Shown here: in pieces, positions 35,933 through 45,840 of the stretch | Layout: every line of letters begins with the position of its first letter | How positions within the stretch are numbered: the stretch's first letter is position 1 | Source: CAZMCT01 sp964564785 | GTDB taxonomy: Bacteria; Planctomycetota; Phycisphaerae; UBA1845; Fen-1342 | DNA length: 52,961 bases | Assembly (NCBI GenBank): GCA_964564785.1 | Contig: CAZMCT010000010.1 | Coordinates: 1 to 52,961 of the forward strand | Direction of reading: 5' to 3' | The notes under the pieces: generated by a model | What the model was told of the DNA's origin: nothing | Databases searched by the model: none | What the model saw: only the letters and a program-made list of their open reading frames with translations | Made by a program: the position numbers and the translations under genes

Positions 35933-37321
35933 ATGGCCATGCAGCGTTTGGGAATCATCGTGGGGGGTGGACCGGCACCCGGCATCAACGCCGTCATCGG
36001 CGCCGCGACCATCCAGGCCATCAACTGCGGCTATGAGGTGGTCGGGTTCTACGACGGGTTCCGATGGCTCGTGTCCGACGAGTTCGACCCACCCACGCAC
36101 ATCATGCGGCTCGAGATCAAGCAGGTGGCCCGGATTCACTTCGACGGCGGTTCCATCCTTCGCACCGCCCGCACGAATCTCATCGATCCCGCCGCCCTCA
36201 AGGCCACCGGCCGCGCCGAGCCGCATGCCGAAAAGACCACGGCCGCCCTTGGTCGGCTGCGCGAGCTGGGCATCAACTGCCTCTTGACCATCGGCGGCGA
36301 CGACACCGCGCTGTCCGCCCGCTTCCTGTCCGAGGCCGGGCAGGGCCGCCTGCGCGTGGTGCACGTGCCCAAGACCATCGACAACGACCTGCCCCTGCCG
36401 CAGAACCAGCCCACCTTCGGTTTCTCGACCGCCCGCATGATCGGCGCCCAGCTTCTCAAGAACCTCATGACCGATTCGCAGACCACCGGTCGCTGGTACC
36501 TGGTCAACGCGATGGGCCGCAGCGCCGGCTGGCTCGCGATGTCGATCGGCCAGGCGGCCGGGGCGACCATCACGCTGATCCCCGAGGAATTCGAGGAACA
36601 CAGCAGCGTCCAGGCGATCGTCGACGTGCTCGAGGGCGCGATTCTGAAGCGTCACGTCGGCGGCCGCTGCGACGGCGTGGCCGTGATCGCGGAAGGGCTG
36701 GCGTACCGGCTGGGCGACCTGGCCGAACTCGAGCGCCTGCTCGGCCGCGAGGTTCCCCTCGATGCCGCCGGCCATCCGCGGCTGTCCGAGGTTCCGCTGC
36801 TCGAACTGGTCAAGAAGGAGTTGCAGGGCCGATTCAAGGCCCGCGGCGACAACCTGGCCCTTGTGACGCACAACATCGGCTACGAACTCCGCTCGGCCGA
36901 CCCGACGCCGCACGATATGGCGTACTGCCGCGCCCTCGGCTACCACAGTATCCGGCTCTTCAACGACGAACGCTCGCGGAAGGGCGTCATGGTTACGCTG
37001 GTCAACGGCAACCTCATGGCCGTGGATCTGGGCGACATCGTCGATCCGGTCACGAATCGCACCCGCACGCGGCTGGTCGACGTCACTTCCGACGAGTACC
37101 TCGTCGGCCGGGCATACCAGATTCGGCTCGAGAAGAGCGACCTGGAGAACCCCCTCATGCTCGCCCGGCTCGCGGCCGCCGCGCGCATGTCGCCGCAGGA
37201 ATTCGCGGAACGCTACCGCCGCGCCGCCCTGCGGATCACCGATCTGCGGAGCGGGCCCACTCAGCCACCGGCCGACGCACGTCCGGCCGATGGCCTGCAC
37301 CCCGCACGCGCCGGGACGTAG
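35933..37321 (+). CDS. pfp: Pyrophosphate-dependent 6-phosphofructokinase
   Basis: A 462-residue PFK-A family enzyme. The N-terminal loop is IIVGGGPAPGINAVIGA. The donor-specificity positions read IGGDDTALSA (second Asp where ATP-PFK has Gly) and PKTIDNDLP (Lys where ATP-PFK has Gly). Both are hallmarks of enzymes using PPi. Active-site MGRSAGWLA is present. It catalyses reversible fructose-6-phosphate phosphorylation in glycolysis or gluconeogenesis. The start at 35933 is chosen because the sequence aligns from there. The frame is open to 35699 but that region contains the promoter and leader. Confidence 0.93.
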   Translation: MAMQRLGIIVGGGPAPGINAVIGAATIQAINCGYEVVGFYDGFRWLVSDEFDPPTHIMRLEIKQVARIHFDGGSILRTARTNLIDPAALKATGRAEPHAEKTTAALGRLRELGINCLLTIGGDDTALSARFLSEAGQGRLRVVHVPKTIDNDLPLPQNQPTFGFSTARMIGAQLLKNLMTDSQTTGRWYLVNAMGRSAGWLAMSIGQAAGATITLIPEEFEEHSSVQAIVDVLEGAILKRHVGGRCDGVAVIAEGLAYRLGDLAELERLLGREVPLDAAGHPRLSEVPLLELVKKELQGRFKARGDNLALVTHNIGYELRSADPTPHDMAYCRALGYHSIRLFNDERSRKGVMVTLVNGNLMAVDLGDIVDPVTNRTRTRLVDVTSDEYLVGRAYQIRLEKSDLENPLMLARLAAAARMSPQEFAERYRRAALRITDLRSGPTQPPADARPADGLHPARAGT

Positions 37322-37515
37322 AGCACGATCATGTCGTGCGCGAGGATCGCGCCGCGTGCCTCGTGCTGAGTTGACGACCTGCGGATTTGACGACCGCCGT
37401 GTCGTCGCGAGCCACGCGAAGCGGGTCAGGAACCGGACCGGTTCCGGCCGCGAGGCGCGGCGGCGCAGACCCGCCGCGAGGCGCTCGTCGACGGCCGCCG
37501 GAGTAGGAGACTGCC
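37322..37515. other. Gap between pfp and gyrA, with hairpin after pfp
   Basis: GCACGA (about 37323) and TCGTGC (about 37334) form a short hairpin just after the pfp stop, without a T-run. The rest is GC-rich with two TTGACGACC direct repeats (near 37370 and 37387). No gene is visible. Confidence 0.35.
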
Positions 37516-37602
37516 CGTTGAAAAAGGGGACAGGCACCGCGGGGGTGGCTGTGGGCGCTACCGCGCGGGCGCTCTGGCGCGGAGCCAGACCCTTTTTCAA
37601 CG
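37516..37602 (+). repeat. Dispersed repeat element, copy 4 (87-bp subtype, perfect terminal inverted repeats)
   Basis: CGTTGAAAAAGGG (37516-37528) and CCCTTTTTCAACG (37590-37602) are perfect 13-bp inverted repeats bounding GGACAGGCACCGCGGGGGTG, GGCGCTACCGCG and GGCGCGGAGCC. The element ends 6 bp before the gyrA -10 box. Confidence 0.85.
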
Positions 37603-37608
37603 AGCGGT

Positions 37609-37614
37609 TATAAT
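37609..37614 (+). promoter_or_regulatory. Perfect -10 box of gyrA
   Basis: TATAAT, 8 nt before the gyrA ATG, so the transcript should be nearly leaderless. The -35 position falls inside the repeat element and has no TTG match. Confidence 0.6.
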
Positions 37615-37622
37615 CGCGGGCC

Positions 37623-40310
<2,688 letters not shown>

Positions 40311-40355
40311 AGGTCGTCGGGACGTGGACGAGCACGGGGCGGCGGAAGATCGCGC

Positions 40356-40384
40356 TTGATCGCTCCGGAACGGCCGTGTAGCCT
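40356..40384 (+). promoter_or_regulatory. Putative promoter of the immunophilin fusion gene
   Basis: TTGATC (40356-40361), 17-bp spacer, TAGCCT (40379-40384); 43 nt before the chosen ATG, with AAGGAG between. Confidence 0.4.
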
Positions 40385-40427
40385 GCCCGAATTACGAAAA
40401 CCCGGGCCCTTCAAGGAGAGCATGCGC

Positions 40428-41567
40428 ATGACTCGCTGGATGACCTTGCTGCTGGTGCCGGCCCTCGCCGGAAGCCTGTTCGCCCAGGAAACCAAGCCAG
40501 CCCCGGCGCAGGAGCCGACCATGGCCGCGACCCAGCCCGCCCCAACCGATCAGCTCCGCTTCGTCGTCCTCGACACCACCCAGGGCGAGATCGTCCTCGA
40601 GCTCAACGAAACGCGCACGCCGATCACCGTCAAGAACTTCCTCGATTACGTCCAGGCCGGCCACTACAACGGCCTGATCTTCCACCGCGTGATGAGCAAC
40701 TTCATGATCCAGGGCGGCGGGTACACCCCCGACCTGACGGAGAAGACGGACGGCCTGCGGCCGCCGATCAAGAACGAGTGGCAGGCCGGCTACAAGAACG
40801 TCCGCGGCACCATCTCGATGGCCCGCACCAACGTCCCCGACTCGGCCACGGCCCAGTTCTTCATCAACGTGGTCGACAATCCCAACCTCGACAAGGGAAG
40901 TGCGGCAACCGGCGGCGCCGGCTACGCCGCCTTCGGCCGCGTCATCGGCGGGATGGACGTGGTGGACAAGATCCGCAACACGCGGGTGAAGGAAGACCCC
41001 AAGCTGCCGATGGGCCGCGTTGTGCCCGTCGAGCCGATCGTCATCAACACCGCCCGCGTCCTGACCGCCGACGAGGCGCAGGCGACCATCAAGGCCGCCG
41101 CCGACAAAGCCGCCAAGGCCGCCGAGGAGAAGGCCAAGGCCGAGGCCGAGGCCAAGGCCGCGGGCGAGAAGCAGGTCCAGGATTTCGTGGCCGCGCTCGA
41201 GAGGGAAACCGGGAAGAAAGTGGAAAAGACAGCCAGCGGCAGCGGGCTGATGTTCCTGATCGAGAAGGAGGGCACCGGGCCGCAGCCGTCCAAGTCTGAC
41301 ACGGTCGAGGTGCACTATACGGGAACGCTGCTCGACGGGACGAAGTTCGACAGCTCGCGCGACCGCGGCCAGCCGTTCTCGTTCTCACTGTCCGGCGGCG
41401 TGATTCAGGGCTGGCTGGAGGGTGTCGCGCTGATGAAGGTCGGCGAGCAGCGCAAGCTGATCATCCCGCCGAACCTCGGCTACGGCGTCCGCGGCTCACC
41501 CCCGAAGATCCCGCCGAATGCGTGGCTCGTCTTTGACGTCGAGTTGCTGGGGATCAAGGGCAAGTAG
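40428..41567 (+). CDS. Exported cyclophilin-FKBP fusion peptidyl-prolyl isomerase
   Basis: A 379-residue protein. Signal peptide MTRWMTLLLVPALAGSLFAQ, then a cyclophilin domain (about 40-205: LIFHRVMSNFMIQGGGYT with the catalytic Arg, then ISMARTNVPDSATAQFFINV and FGRVIGGMDVVDKI). An Ala/Lys/Glu-rich helical linker follows (about 215-255). The C-terminal FKBP domain (about 270-378) has VEVHYTGTLLDGTKFDSS, FSLSGGVIQGWLEGV and IPPNLGYGVRG. Both isomerase families are thus joined in one chain, probably acting as a periplasmic folding helper. The cyclophilin has no Trp at the usual cyclosporin-contact position that I can see. AAGGAG is 9 nt from this ATG; ATG 40422 is the alternative. Confidence 0.92.
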   Translation: MTRWMTLLLVPALAGSLFAQETKPAPAQEPTMAATQPAPTDQLRFVVLDTTQGEIVLELNETRTPITVKNFLDYVQAGHYNGLIFHRVMSNFMIQGGGYTPDLTEKTDGLRPPIKNEWQAGYKNVRGTISMARTNVPDSATAQFFINVVDNPNLDKGSAATGGAGYAAFGRVIGGMDVVDKIRNTRVKEDPKLPMGRVVPVEPIVINTARVLTADEAQATIKAAADKAAKAAEEKAKAEAEAKAAGEKQVQDFVAALERETGKKVEKTASGSGLMFLIEKEGTGPQPSKSDTVEVHYTGTLLDGTKFDSSRDRGQPFSFSLSGGVIQGWLEGVALMKVGEQRKLIIPPNLGYGVRGSPPKIPPNAWLVFDVELLGIKGK

Positions 41568-41639
41568 GCGGCTGCTGCGTCCCGGCCGCTGTGAGCCAGC
41601 CCGCCCGCCGCTGTGCGGGTTTCCCCGTGCGTACGTGCC

Positions 41640-41741
41640 CGTTGAAAGACGGGACTGCCTCCGCGCGAACCCCCATCGCGGTAGCGCCAACAGCCACGCC
41701 CGCGGTGCCGGTCCCTTTTTTCATGTCCCCATTTTTCAACG
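41640..41741 (-). repeat. Dispersed repeat element, copy 5 (87-bp subtype with small insertion)
   Basis: Read on the minus strand it runs CGTTGAAAAATGGGGACATG, then GGCACCGCGGGCGTGGCTGT, TGGCGCTACCGCG and GCGCGGAGGCAGTCCCG, ending TTTCAACG. It matches copy 4 in order, with about 15 extra bases near one end. Terminal inverted repeats are imperfect. Confidence 0.75.
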
Positions 41742-42068
41742 GCCTCCGCCCACAGCCGGGGCCGGGCCGATTCGCGCGTCGTGGTGTCGACAGAGTTGGC
41801 TGACACCGCTGCGTTTCGCCGCGTCTAGCCCACGCGCCGCACGCCGCGCGGCGCAACTCCGTGTTCCATAGCTCCGATCGGCACCGCTCTCGTTCGACAC
41901 TGATTACCGCCACAGGGGGAGACACCCTCAGAGCCATCCTCGTTCTTCATCCTGCGAGGGCCGTTTGCGCAATGCCATGCGTAAGACACGAGACTCGCGC
42001 TAAGATTTTGTGAGCCGCCAACCGATAGATTGTGACGCGCCACGCCGCAATCTGTCGTGAGGTGAAAC
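41742..42068. other. Gene-free stretch
   Basis: About 330 bp without a convincing gene, between the repeat copy and the next coding sequence. Open frames here translate low-complexity or repeat sequence. GTGAGGTG at the end is the ribosome binding site of the following gene. Confidence 0.4.
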
Positions 42069-42506
42069 TTGCTCCTGAAGACCCTCTTCACCGCTGGCCA
42101 CCGAATTGCCCGCCGCTGGCAACGGGTCGCCCGGTTCCGCGTGTACCCGCCGGGTGTCCGGCGCTCGTCGCGCGCGATCACGCTCCTCACAGTTCTCGCG
42201 GTGCTGAACGCCTTCGATTTCGCGTTCACGCACGCCCAGCTTCCACGCGGCAACTTCGCCGAGGCGAACTTGCTTGCGGCCGGTGTCGTGACGGCTCCCC
42301 TGGCCATGGCCACGTTCAAGGTTGGGCTCTTCGGCCTCGGCGCGGGCATCCTCTATCATCTCCGGAAACGCTGGCAGAGCGAAGCCGGGCTGTGGCTGCT
42401 GGTGGCCTGCTACACCGGGCTGATGGTCTGGTGGGTCGCGTACATCGGCACGGTCGAGAAATGCCTCAGCGATCCGGCCGTACGAGCGCCATGGGTCGCG
42501 TTCTGA
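42069..42506 (+). CDS. Small membrane protein (DUF5658-like)
   Basis: A 145-residue protein from TTG 42069, preceded by GAGGTG. After a basic N-terminus come three predicted membrane helices (about 35-55, 70-95 and 108-128). The first contains LLTVLAVLNAFDFAFTHAQL and is followed by GNFAEANLLAAGV, resembling the LN-x-x-D...EANP pattern of DUF5658 proteins. Function is unknown. It is convergent with the microcompartment aldolase gene, 42 bp away, and probably unrelated to it. Confidence 0.65.
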   Translation: MLLKTLFTAGHRIARRWQRVARFRVYPPGVRRSSRAITLLTVLAVLNAFDFAFTHAQLPRGNFAEANLLAAGVVTAPLAMATFKVGLFGLGAGILYHLRKRWQSEAGLWLLVACYTGLMVWWVAYIGTVEKCLSDPAVRAPWVAF

Positions 42507-42548
42507 CGCTTTGCGGAAACGCCACTGCCCGCGGGCGTACTCCGCTCA

Positions 42549-43415
42549 TCAGCGCGGCGGCGCGCTTTGCAGTGCCGCCAGTACGCGGCCGGTGATCAGT
42601 CTCACGAGCTCCGGGTCTGCCTGCGGCGGCGCGCTCTGAAGCGTTCGCGGCGTGCCGTTGGCGCCCTGCTCGGCCGGACCATCCGGTGCGACCGCAGTTC
42701 CGCGCCGGGCCGGACATTTACCGAACTCCGGATTTACGCACAGCGTGCAGCGCTCCACCCGCCGCGGATCGACGCCCGCCCCGAACTGCTGCCGCAGATC
42801 GAGCAGCTCCTCGACCTTGGATTCCGGCAGCCGCTCGACATGCCCGAGTTGCCGGGCCAGCATCAGCACTCGGCAGTACGCGTCGAGGATTTCGGTGTGC
42901 CAGTAGGCCCGCTCGACCGACGGCCCCCAGCTCACCGTACCGTGGTTGCTGAGCACGACCGTGTTGGCCTTCTTGATGAACGGCCGCACGGTCTCGGCGA
43001 AACTGCGGCCACCGGGCGTTTCGTACTCGGCCCGCGGGATGACGCCGAGGAAGACCTCGACCTCGGGCAGGATGCACGTGGGGATGTCCACCCGCGCCAC
43101 GCCGAAGGCCGTCGCGTGCGGCGGGTGGCAGTGCACAACCGCCTTGACCGCGGGGTCCTGCCGGTAGATCTCGAGGTGCAGGAAGATCTCGCTGGTCCGC
43201 TTCCGCTTACCGGCGATCTGGTTGCCCTGCATGTCGACGGTGCACAGGTCCTCGGGCTGCATGAAGCCCTTGCAGATCTGCGTCGGTGTGCACAGCACCA
43301 GGTTGTCCCCGAGCCGCTGCGAGATGTTGCCGTCGTTGCCGGCCGCGAAGCCGCGGGCGTAAATGCGCCGCCCGATCTCGCAGATTTCCTGCCGCATCTT
43401 CCAGTCGCCGGTCAT
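42549..43415 (-). CDS. Class II aldolase with C-terminal encapsulation-peptide-like helix (BMC)
   Basis: A 288-residue protein of the class II aldolase/adducin family (L-fuculose-phosphate aldolase type): zinc ligands in HCHPPHATAF (H95, H97), catalytic Glu in TSEIFLH (E76), and SNHGTVSWG. It would cleave fuculose- or rhamnulose-1-phosphate to DHAP and lactaldehyde. After the catalytic domain comes a Cys-bearing segment (CTLCVNPEFGKC, about 223-235), a Pro/Gly-rich linker and a terminal amphipathic helix DPELVRLITGRVLAALQ (about 267-283). That helix matches the N-terminal helices of the dehydrogenase and PduL of this locus and probably targets the enzyme into the shell. It lies downstream of the DeoR regulator on the same strand. 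Substrate is inferred from family and context. Confidence 0.9.
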   Translation of the reverse strand: MTGDWKMRQEICEIGRRIYARGFAAGNDGNISQRLGDNLVLCTPTQICKGFMQPEDLCTVDMQGNQIAGKRKRTSEIFLHLEIYRQDPAVKAVVHCHPPHATAFGVARVDIPTCILPEVEVFLGVIPRAEYETPGGRSFAETVRPFIKKANTVVLSNHGTVSWGPSVERAYWHTEILDAYCRVLMLARQLGHVERLPESKVEELLDLRQQFGAGVDPRRVERCTLCVNPEFGKCPARRGTAVAPDGPAEQGANGTPRTLQSAPPQADPELVRLITGRVLAALQSAPPR

Positions 43416-43468
43416 ATGGCAGCTCTCAGCTATCGGTGCTCAGCGATCGGCCGAAAGACTCACACCAC

Positions 43469-43520
43469 TCATTCATCCAAATCTCTGTGGCCCTCTGTGC
43501 ACTCTGTGTCTTTGTGGTGT
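43469..43520. repeat. CACAGAGGGCCACAGAG-type dispersed repeat forming the DeoR C-terminus
   Basis: On the plus strand, CTGTGGCCCTCTGTGCACTC and CTTTGTGGTGTTCTTGCGCG. It is the inverted form of the AAGACGCGGAGAGCGCGGAG family at 10012 and 49275. Confidence 0.6.
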
Positions 43521-44287
43521 TCTTGCGCGGATGCGACTTCGACCTGCGGCCCCGCGGCCGCGTACGCAGCCAGGCAGCGCTCGCCGGCCGTGTTGTCCGT
43601 GACGAGCACGTGCATGTCGGACACCGCCGCGAAGGAGACGACAGACCGGACGCCGAGCTTGCTTCCGTCCACCAGCAGGATGCGCCGCTCGGCCCGGTCC
43701 AGCATCCGCCGCTTCATCCGCGCCTGGGCGTCGTCCAGCTCGCTCAGCCCACGTTCAAGGTCCACGCCCTTGCTCGACAGAAACACCGTCCCAATGTTGA
43801 CGTCCCGCAGGCCCTCCTCGGCCCGCGTCCCGGTCCACGAGTACGACCCGCCGTCCAGCGTTCCGCCCGTGGCGATCACCCGTACGTGTGGCCGGCTCGC
43901 CAGCCGTACGACGGCCAGCAACGAGTTGGTCACGACCGTCAGCGGCACATCCGGAATCAACCGCGTCAGCTCGTGCACCGTCGAGCTCGCATCCAAACCG
44001 ATCACGTCCCCCTCGCGGACGTAGCGGATGGCATGGCGCGCGATCGCGACTTTCGCCTCGTGGTTCGCCGTCCGCCGCACCATGAAAGGCAAGTCCCGGT
44101 CCGTCGCCGAAACCGGTACCGCTCCTCCGTGCGTTCGCGCAAGCTTCCCCTCCCGCTCCAGCCGCTCGAGGTCTCGCCGCACAGTCTCCAGCGCGACGCG
44201 CAGCTTCCGCGCCAAGTCCGCCACGCGCACCCCCCCCGCACGCCCCAGCTCGCGCAGGATCTCGGTCTGTCGTTGTTCCGCGAGCAT
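43469..44287 (-). CDS. DeoR-family transcriptional regulator of the BMC locus
   Basis: A 272-residue protein. The N-terminal winged helix-turn-helix (RQTEILRELGRAGGVRVADL, then ETVRRDLERLEREGKLARTHGGA) carries the DeoR signature. The C-terminal domain is the ISOCOT/sugar-phosphate sensor (GDVIGLDASSTVHEL, VVTNSLLAVVRLA and VDGSKLGVRSV). It is divergent from the shell operon and upstream of the aldolase, so it probably controls both by sensing a phosphorylated sugar or its cleavage product. The last 17 residues (EHHKDTECTEGHRDLDE) are translated dispersed-repeat DNA rather than native family sequence. Confidence 0.9.
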   Translation of the reverse strand: MLAEQRQTEILRELGRAGGVRVADLARKLRVALETVRRDLERLEREGKLARTHGGAVPVSATDRDLPFMVRRTANHEAKVAIARHAIRYVREGDVIGLDASSTVHELTRLIPDVPLTVVTNSLLAVVRLASRPHVRVIATGGTLDGGSYSWTGTRAEEGLRDVNIGTVFLSSKGVDLERGLSELDDAQARMKRRMLDRAERRILLVDGSKLGVRSVVSFAAVSDMHVLVTDNTAGERCLAAYAAAGPQVEVASAQEHHKDTECTEGHRDLDE

Positions 44288-44337
44288 TCCGGCCGGCCGC
44301 CTGCCCGTTTGGTGCTCCTCTATGCCCGTTCGTGCCC

Positions 44338-44420
44338 GATTTTCATAATCGAACGCCTTGACTATGTTAGATTATGTTGTTATCGTTCCGATCTGTCAAT
44401 AGGATCGACGCCAATCGGAG
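44338..44420 (+). promoter_or_regulatory. Divergent control region and promoter of the BMC operon
   Basis: A markedly AT-rich island in GC-rich DNA. The promoter is TTGACT (44359-44364), 17-bp spacer, TATCGT (44382-44387). Within the spacer are two TATGTT direct repeats 10 bp apart (44364-44369 and 44374-44379), a plausible operator for the DeoR regulator. CGATT-TTCAT-AATCG (44338-44352) is an inverted repeat on the DeoR side. GGAG at 44417-44420 is the ribosome binding site of pduL. Confidence 0.6.
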
Positions 44421-44431
44421 ACAATCGGGCA

Positions 44432-45190
44432 ATGTCCTCTGTGGTCGCATCCGCCCCGCCCGACCCCGCTCACGTGGCGCGGATCGTCGCTGAAGTCCTG
44501 GCCAAGCGGATGCGTTCGGTTGGGCACCCGGCGCCGGCGCCGCTGGTGGTCAACATTTCGGTGCGGCACATGCACATCAGCCAGCGGCACCTCGAGCTCC
44601 TCTTCGGCCCCGGTGCGCAGCTCACGCCGGCCCGGCCGTTGTACCAGGTTGGGCAGTTCGCGGCCGAGCAGACGGTCGACCTGGTCGGTCCGAAGCGGCG
44701 AATGCTTCAGAACGTGCGGATCCTGGGACCGACGCGGGCGGAGTCGCAGATCGAGCTGGCGTTCTCTGACGCGATCCTGCTGGGCATCAACGTTCCGGTG
44801 CGGATGAGCGGAAACATCGCGGGCACGCCCGGCTGCATTGTCATGGGCCCGGCGGGGCACATCGTGCTCGAACGGGGCGTGATCCGGGCCCGCCGGCACG
44901 TGCACATGTCACCGGCCGACGCCGCGTACTACGGCGTGCAGCACGGGGATGCGCTCGAACTGCACGTCGAGCACGCGACGTGCCCGGTCGTCTTCGGCGC
45001 GATCACGGCCCGCGTCGATCCGCGCTACAAGCTGGAAGTGCATCTGGACTCGGACGAGGGCAATGCCTGTGACCTGCCGGCCGCGACCGGCATCCGACTC
45101 GTGAGATCGGGTTTCCAAGACCGCGGGCCGCAAGCCGGACCCGCGAGGAGTGACACGTATGGCCACGATCGCCGCACTGGGGATGATTGA
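44432..45190 (+). CDS. pduL: PduL-type phosphate acyltransferase with N-terminal encapsulation peptide
   Basis: 252 residues. An N-terminal helix DPAHVARIVAEVLAKRM (11-27) precedes the tandem beta-barrel catalytic domain. Zinc-binding His motifs are VRHMHIS (H46, H48) and, in the second half, ARRHVHMSPAD. It converts acyl-CoA to acyl-phosphate inside the shell and recycles CoA; here propionyl- or acetyl-CoA is expected from the dehydrogenase. It is the first gene of the rightward operon. The stop lies 32 nt inside the next gene, so the BMC-H start codon is inside pduL. The end of the protein after about 230 is poorly conserved and mostly reflects that overlap. Confidence 0.93.
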   Translation: MSSVVASAPPDPAHVARIVAEVLAKRMRSVGHPAPAPLVVNISVRHMHISQRHLELLFGPGAQLTPARPLYQVGQFAAEQTVDLVGPKRRMLQNVRILGPTRAESQIELAFSDAILLGINVPVRMSGNIAGTPGCIVMGPAGHIVLERGVIRARRHVHMSPADAAYYGVQHGDALELHVEHATCPVVFGAITARVDPRYKLEVHLDSDEGNACDLPAATGIRLVRSGFQDRGPQAGPARSDTYGHDRRTGDD

Positions 45191-45461
45191 AACCCGCGGC
45201 CTGGTCGCGCTCTTCGAGGCGACCGACGCGATGCTCAAGGCCGCGAGTGTCGAGCTGCTTGGCTGGCGGAAAGTCGGCAGTGGACTGGTCACCGCGTTCG
45301 TGGCCGGCGATGTCGCCGCGGTGAAATCGGCCGTGATCGCCGGCGAGGCGGCGGCGGCGAAGGTCGGAGAGCTGGTCGCGGTGCACGTGATTCCGCGGCC
45401 GCACGACGAACTGGCGGGTCTGTATCCGCCGGCAAAGCCGGCACCCCCCGCGCGAAAGTAG
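45159..45461 (+). CDS. BMC-H shell protein 1
   Basis: A 100-residue single-BMC-domain protein: ALGMIETRGLVALFEATDAMLKAA, then GSGLVTAFVAGDVAAVKSAV and VHVIPRPHDEL, all typical of hexameric shell tiles. The pore-loop segment is RKVGSGL. It has a Pro-rich C-terminal extension (PAKPAPPARK). GAGGAG lies 9 nt upstream of the ATG at 45159. It overlaps the pduL end by 32 nt in another frame. Confidence 0.94.
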   Translation: MATIAALGMIETRGLVALFEATDAMLKAASVELLGWRKVGSGLVTAFVAGDVAAVKSAVIAGEAAAAKVGELVAVHVIPRPHDELAGLYPPAKPAPPARK

Positions 45462-45464
45462 CAG

Positions 45465-45549
45465 CCTGCCGGCAGGGATGCGCTCGCGCGGCCGGCCGCA
45501 GGTGCGGTCGAGCGCGGAAAGGTCGGCCCCGCCGCAAGCGGCCGGGGCC
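45465..45549 (+). other. Intercistronic stem-loops between BMC-H1 and BMC-H2
   Basis: CCTGCCGGCAGG (45465-45476) is a perfect palindrome. GGCCCCGCCGC (45525-45535) pairs with GCGGCCGGGGCC (45538-45549) across an AA loop with one bulge. The latter lies 21 nt before the BMC-H2 ATG. It may act as an mRNA stability or processing element that tunes shell protein levels. Confidence 0.45.
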
Positions 45550-45570
45550 TGTTGTACAGGAGAGTCGCTC

Positions 45571-45840
45571 ATGAACGAAGCCATCGGCCTGGTGGAAACG
45601 AAGGGCACGAACCCGGCGGTGCGGGCGTCCGACGCGATGTGCAAGGCGGCGGGCGTGAAGCTCGCGGGCGTGGTGGAGATCGGCGGCGGATACGTGACGG
45701 TCGTCGTCAAGGGTGACGTGGGCAGCGTGAAGGCCGCGGTGGACGCCGGGGCCGAAGCCGCCCAGGCCGCCGGCGAGATCGTGGCCGCGCACGTGATTCC
45801 ACAGCCGCACGAGCACCTGTTGCCGACGTTCTTGGGATGA
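45571..45840 (+). CDS. BMC-H shell protein 2
   Basis: An 89-residue single-BMC-domain protein: EAIGLVETKGTNPAVRASDAM, then GGGYVTVVVKGDVGSVKAAV and AAHVIPQPHEHL. The pore loop is EIGGGYV. ACAGGAGAG precedes the ATG. The stop overlaps the kinase start as ATGA. Confidence 0.94.
   Translation: MNEAIGLVETKGTNPAVRASDAMCKAAGVKLAGVVEIGGGYVTVVVKGDVGSVKAAVDAGAEAAQAAGEIVAAHVIPQPHEHLLPTFLG

Noticed and set aside
37322..37340. Rho-independent terminator after pfp
   Set aside because: The hairpin is short and not followed by a T-run; no convincing intrinsic terminator was found anywhere in the window.
41554..41937. Possible small gene encoding a KKGTGTAGVAVGAT peptide
   Set aside because: The peptide is the translation of a dispersed repeat element that recurs at 37516-37602 without a consistent frame, start or ribosome binding site.
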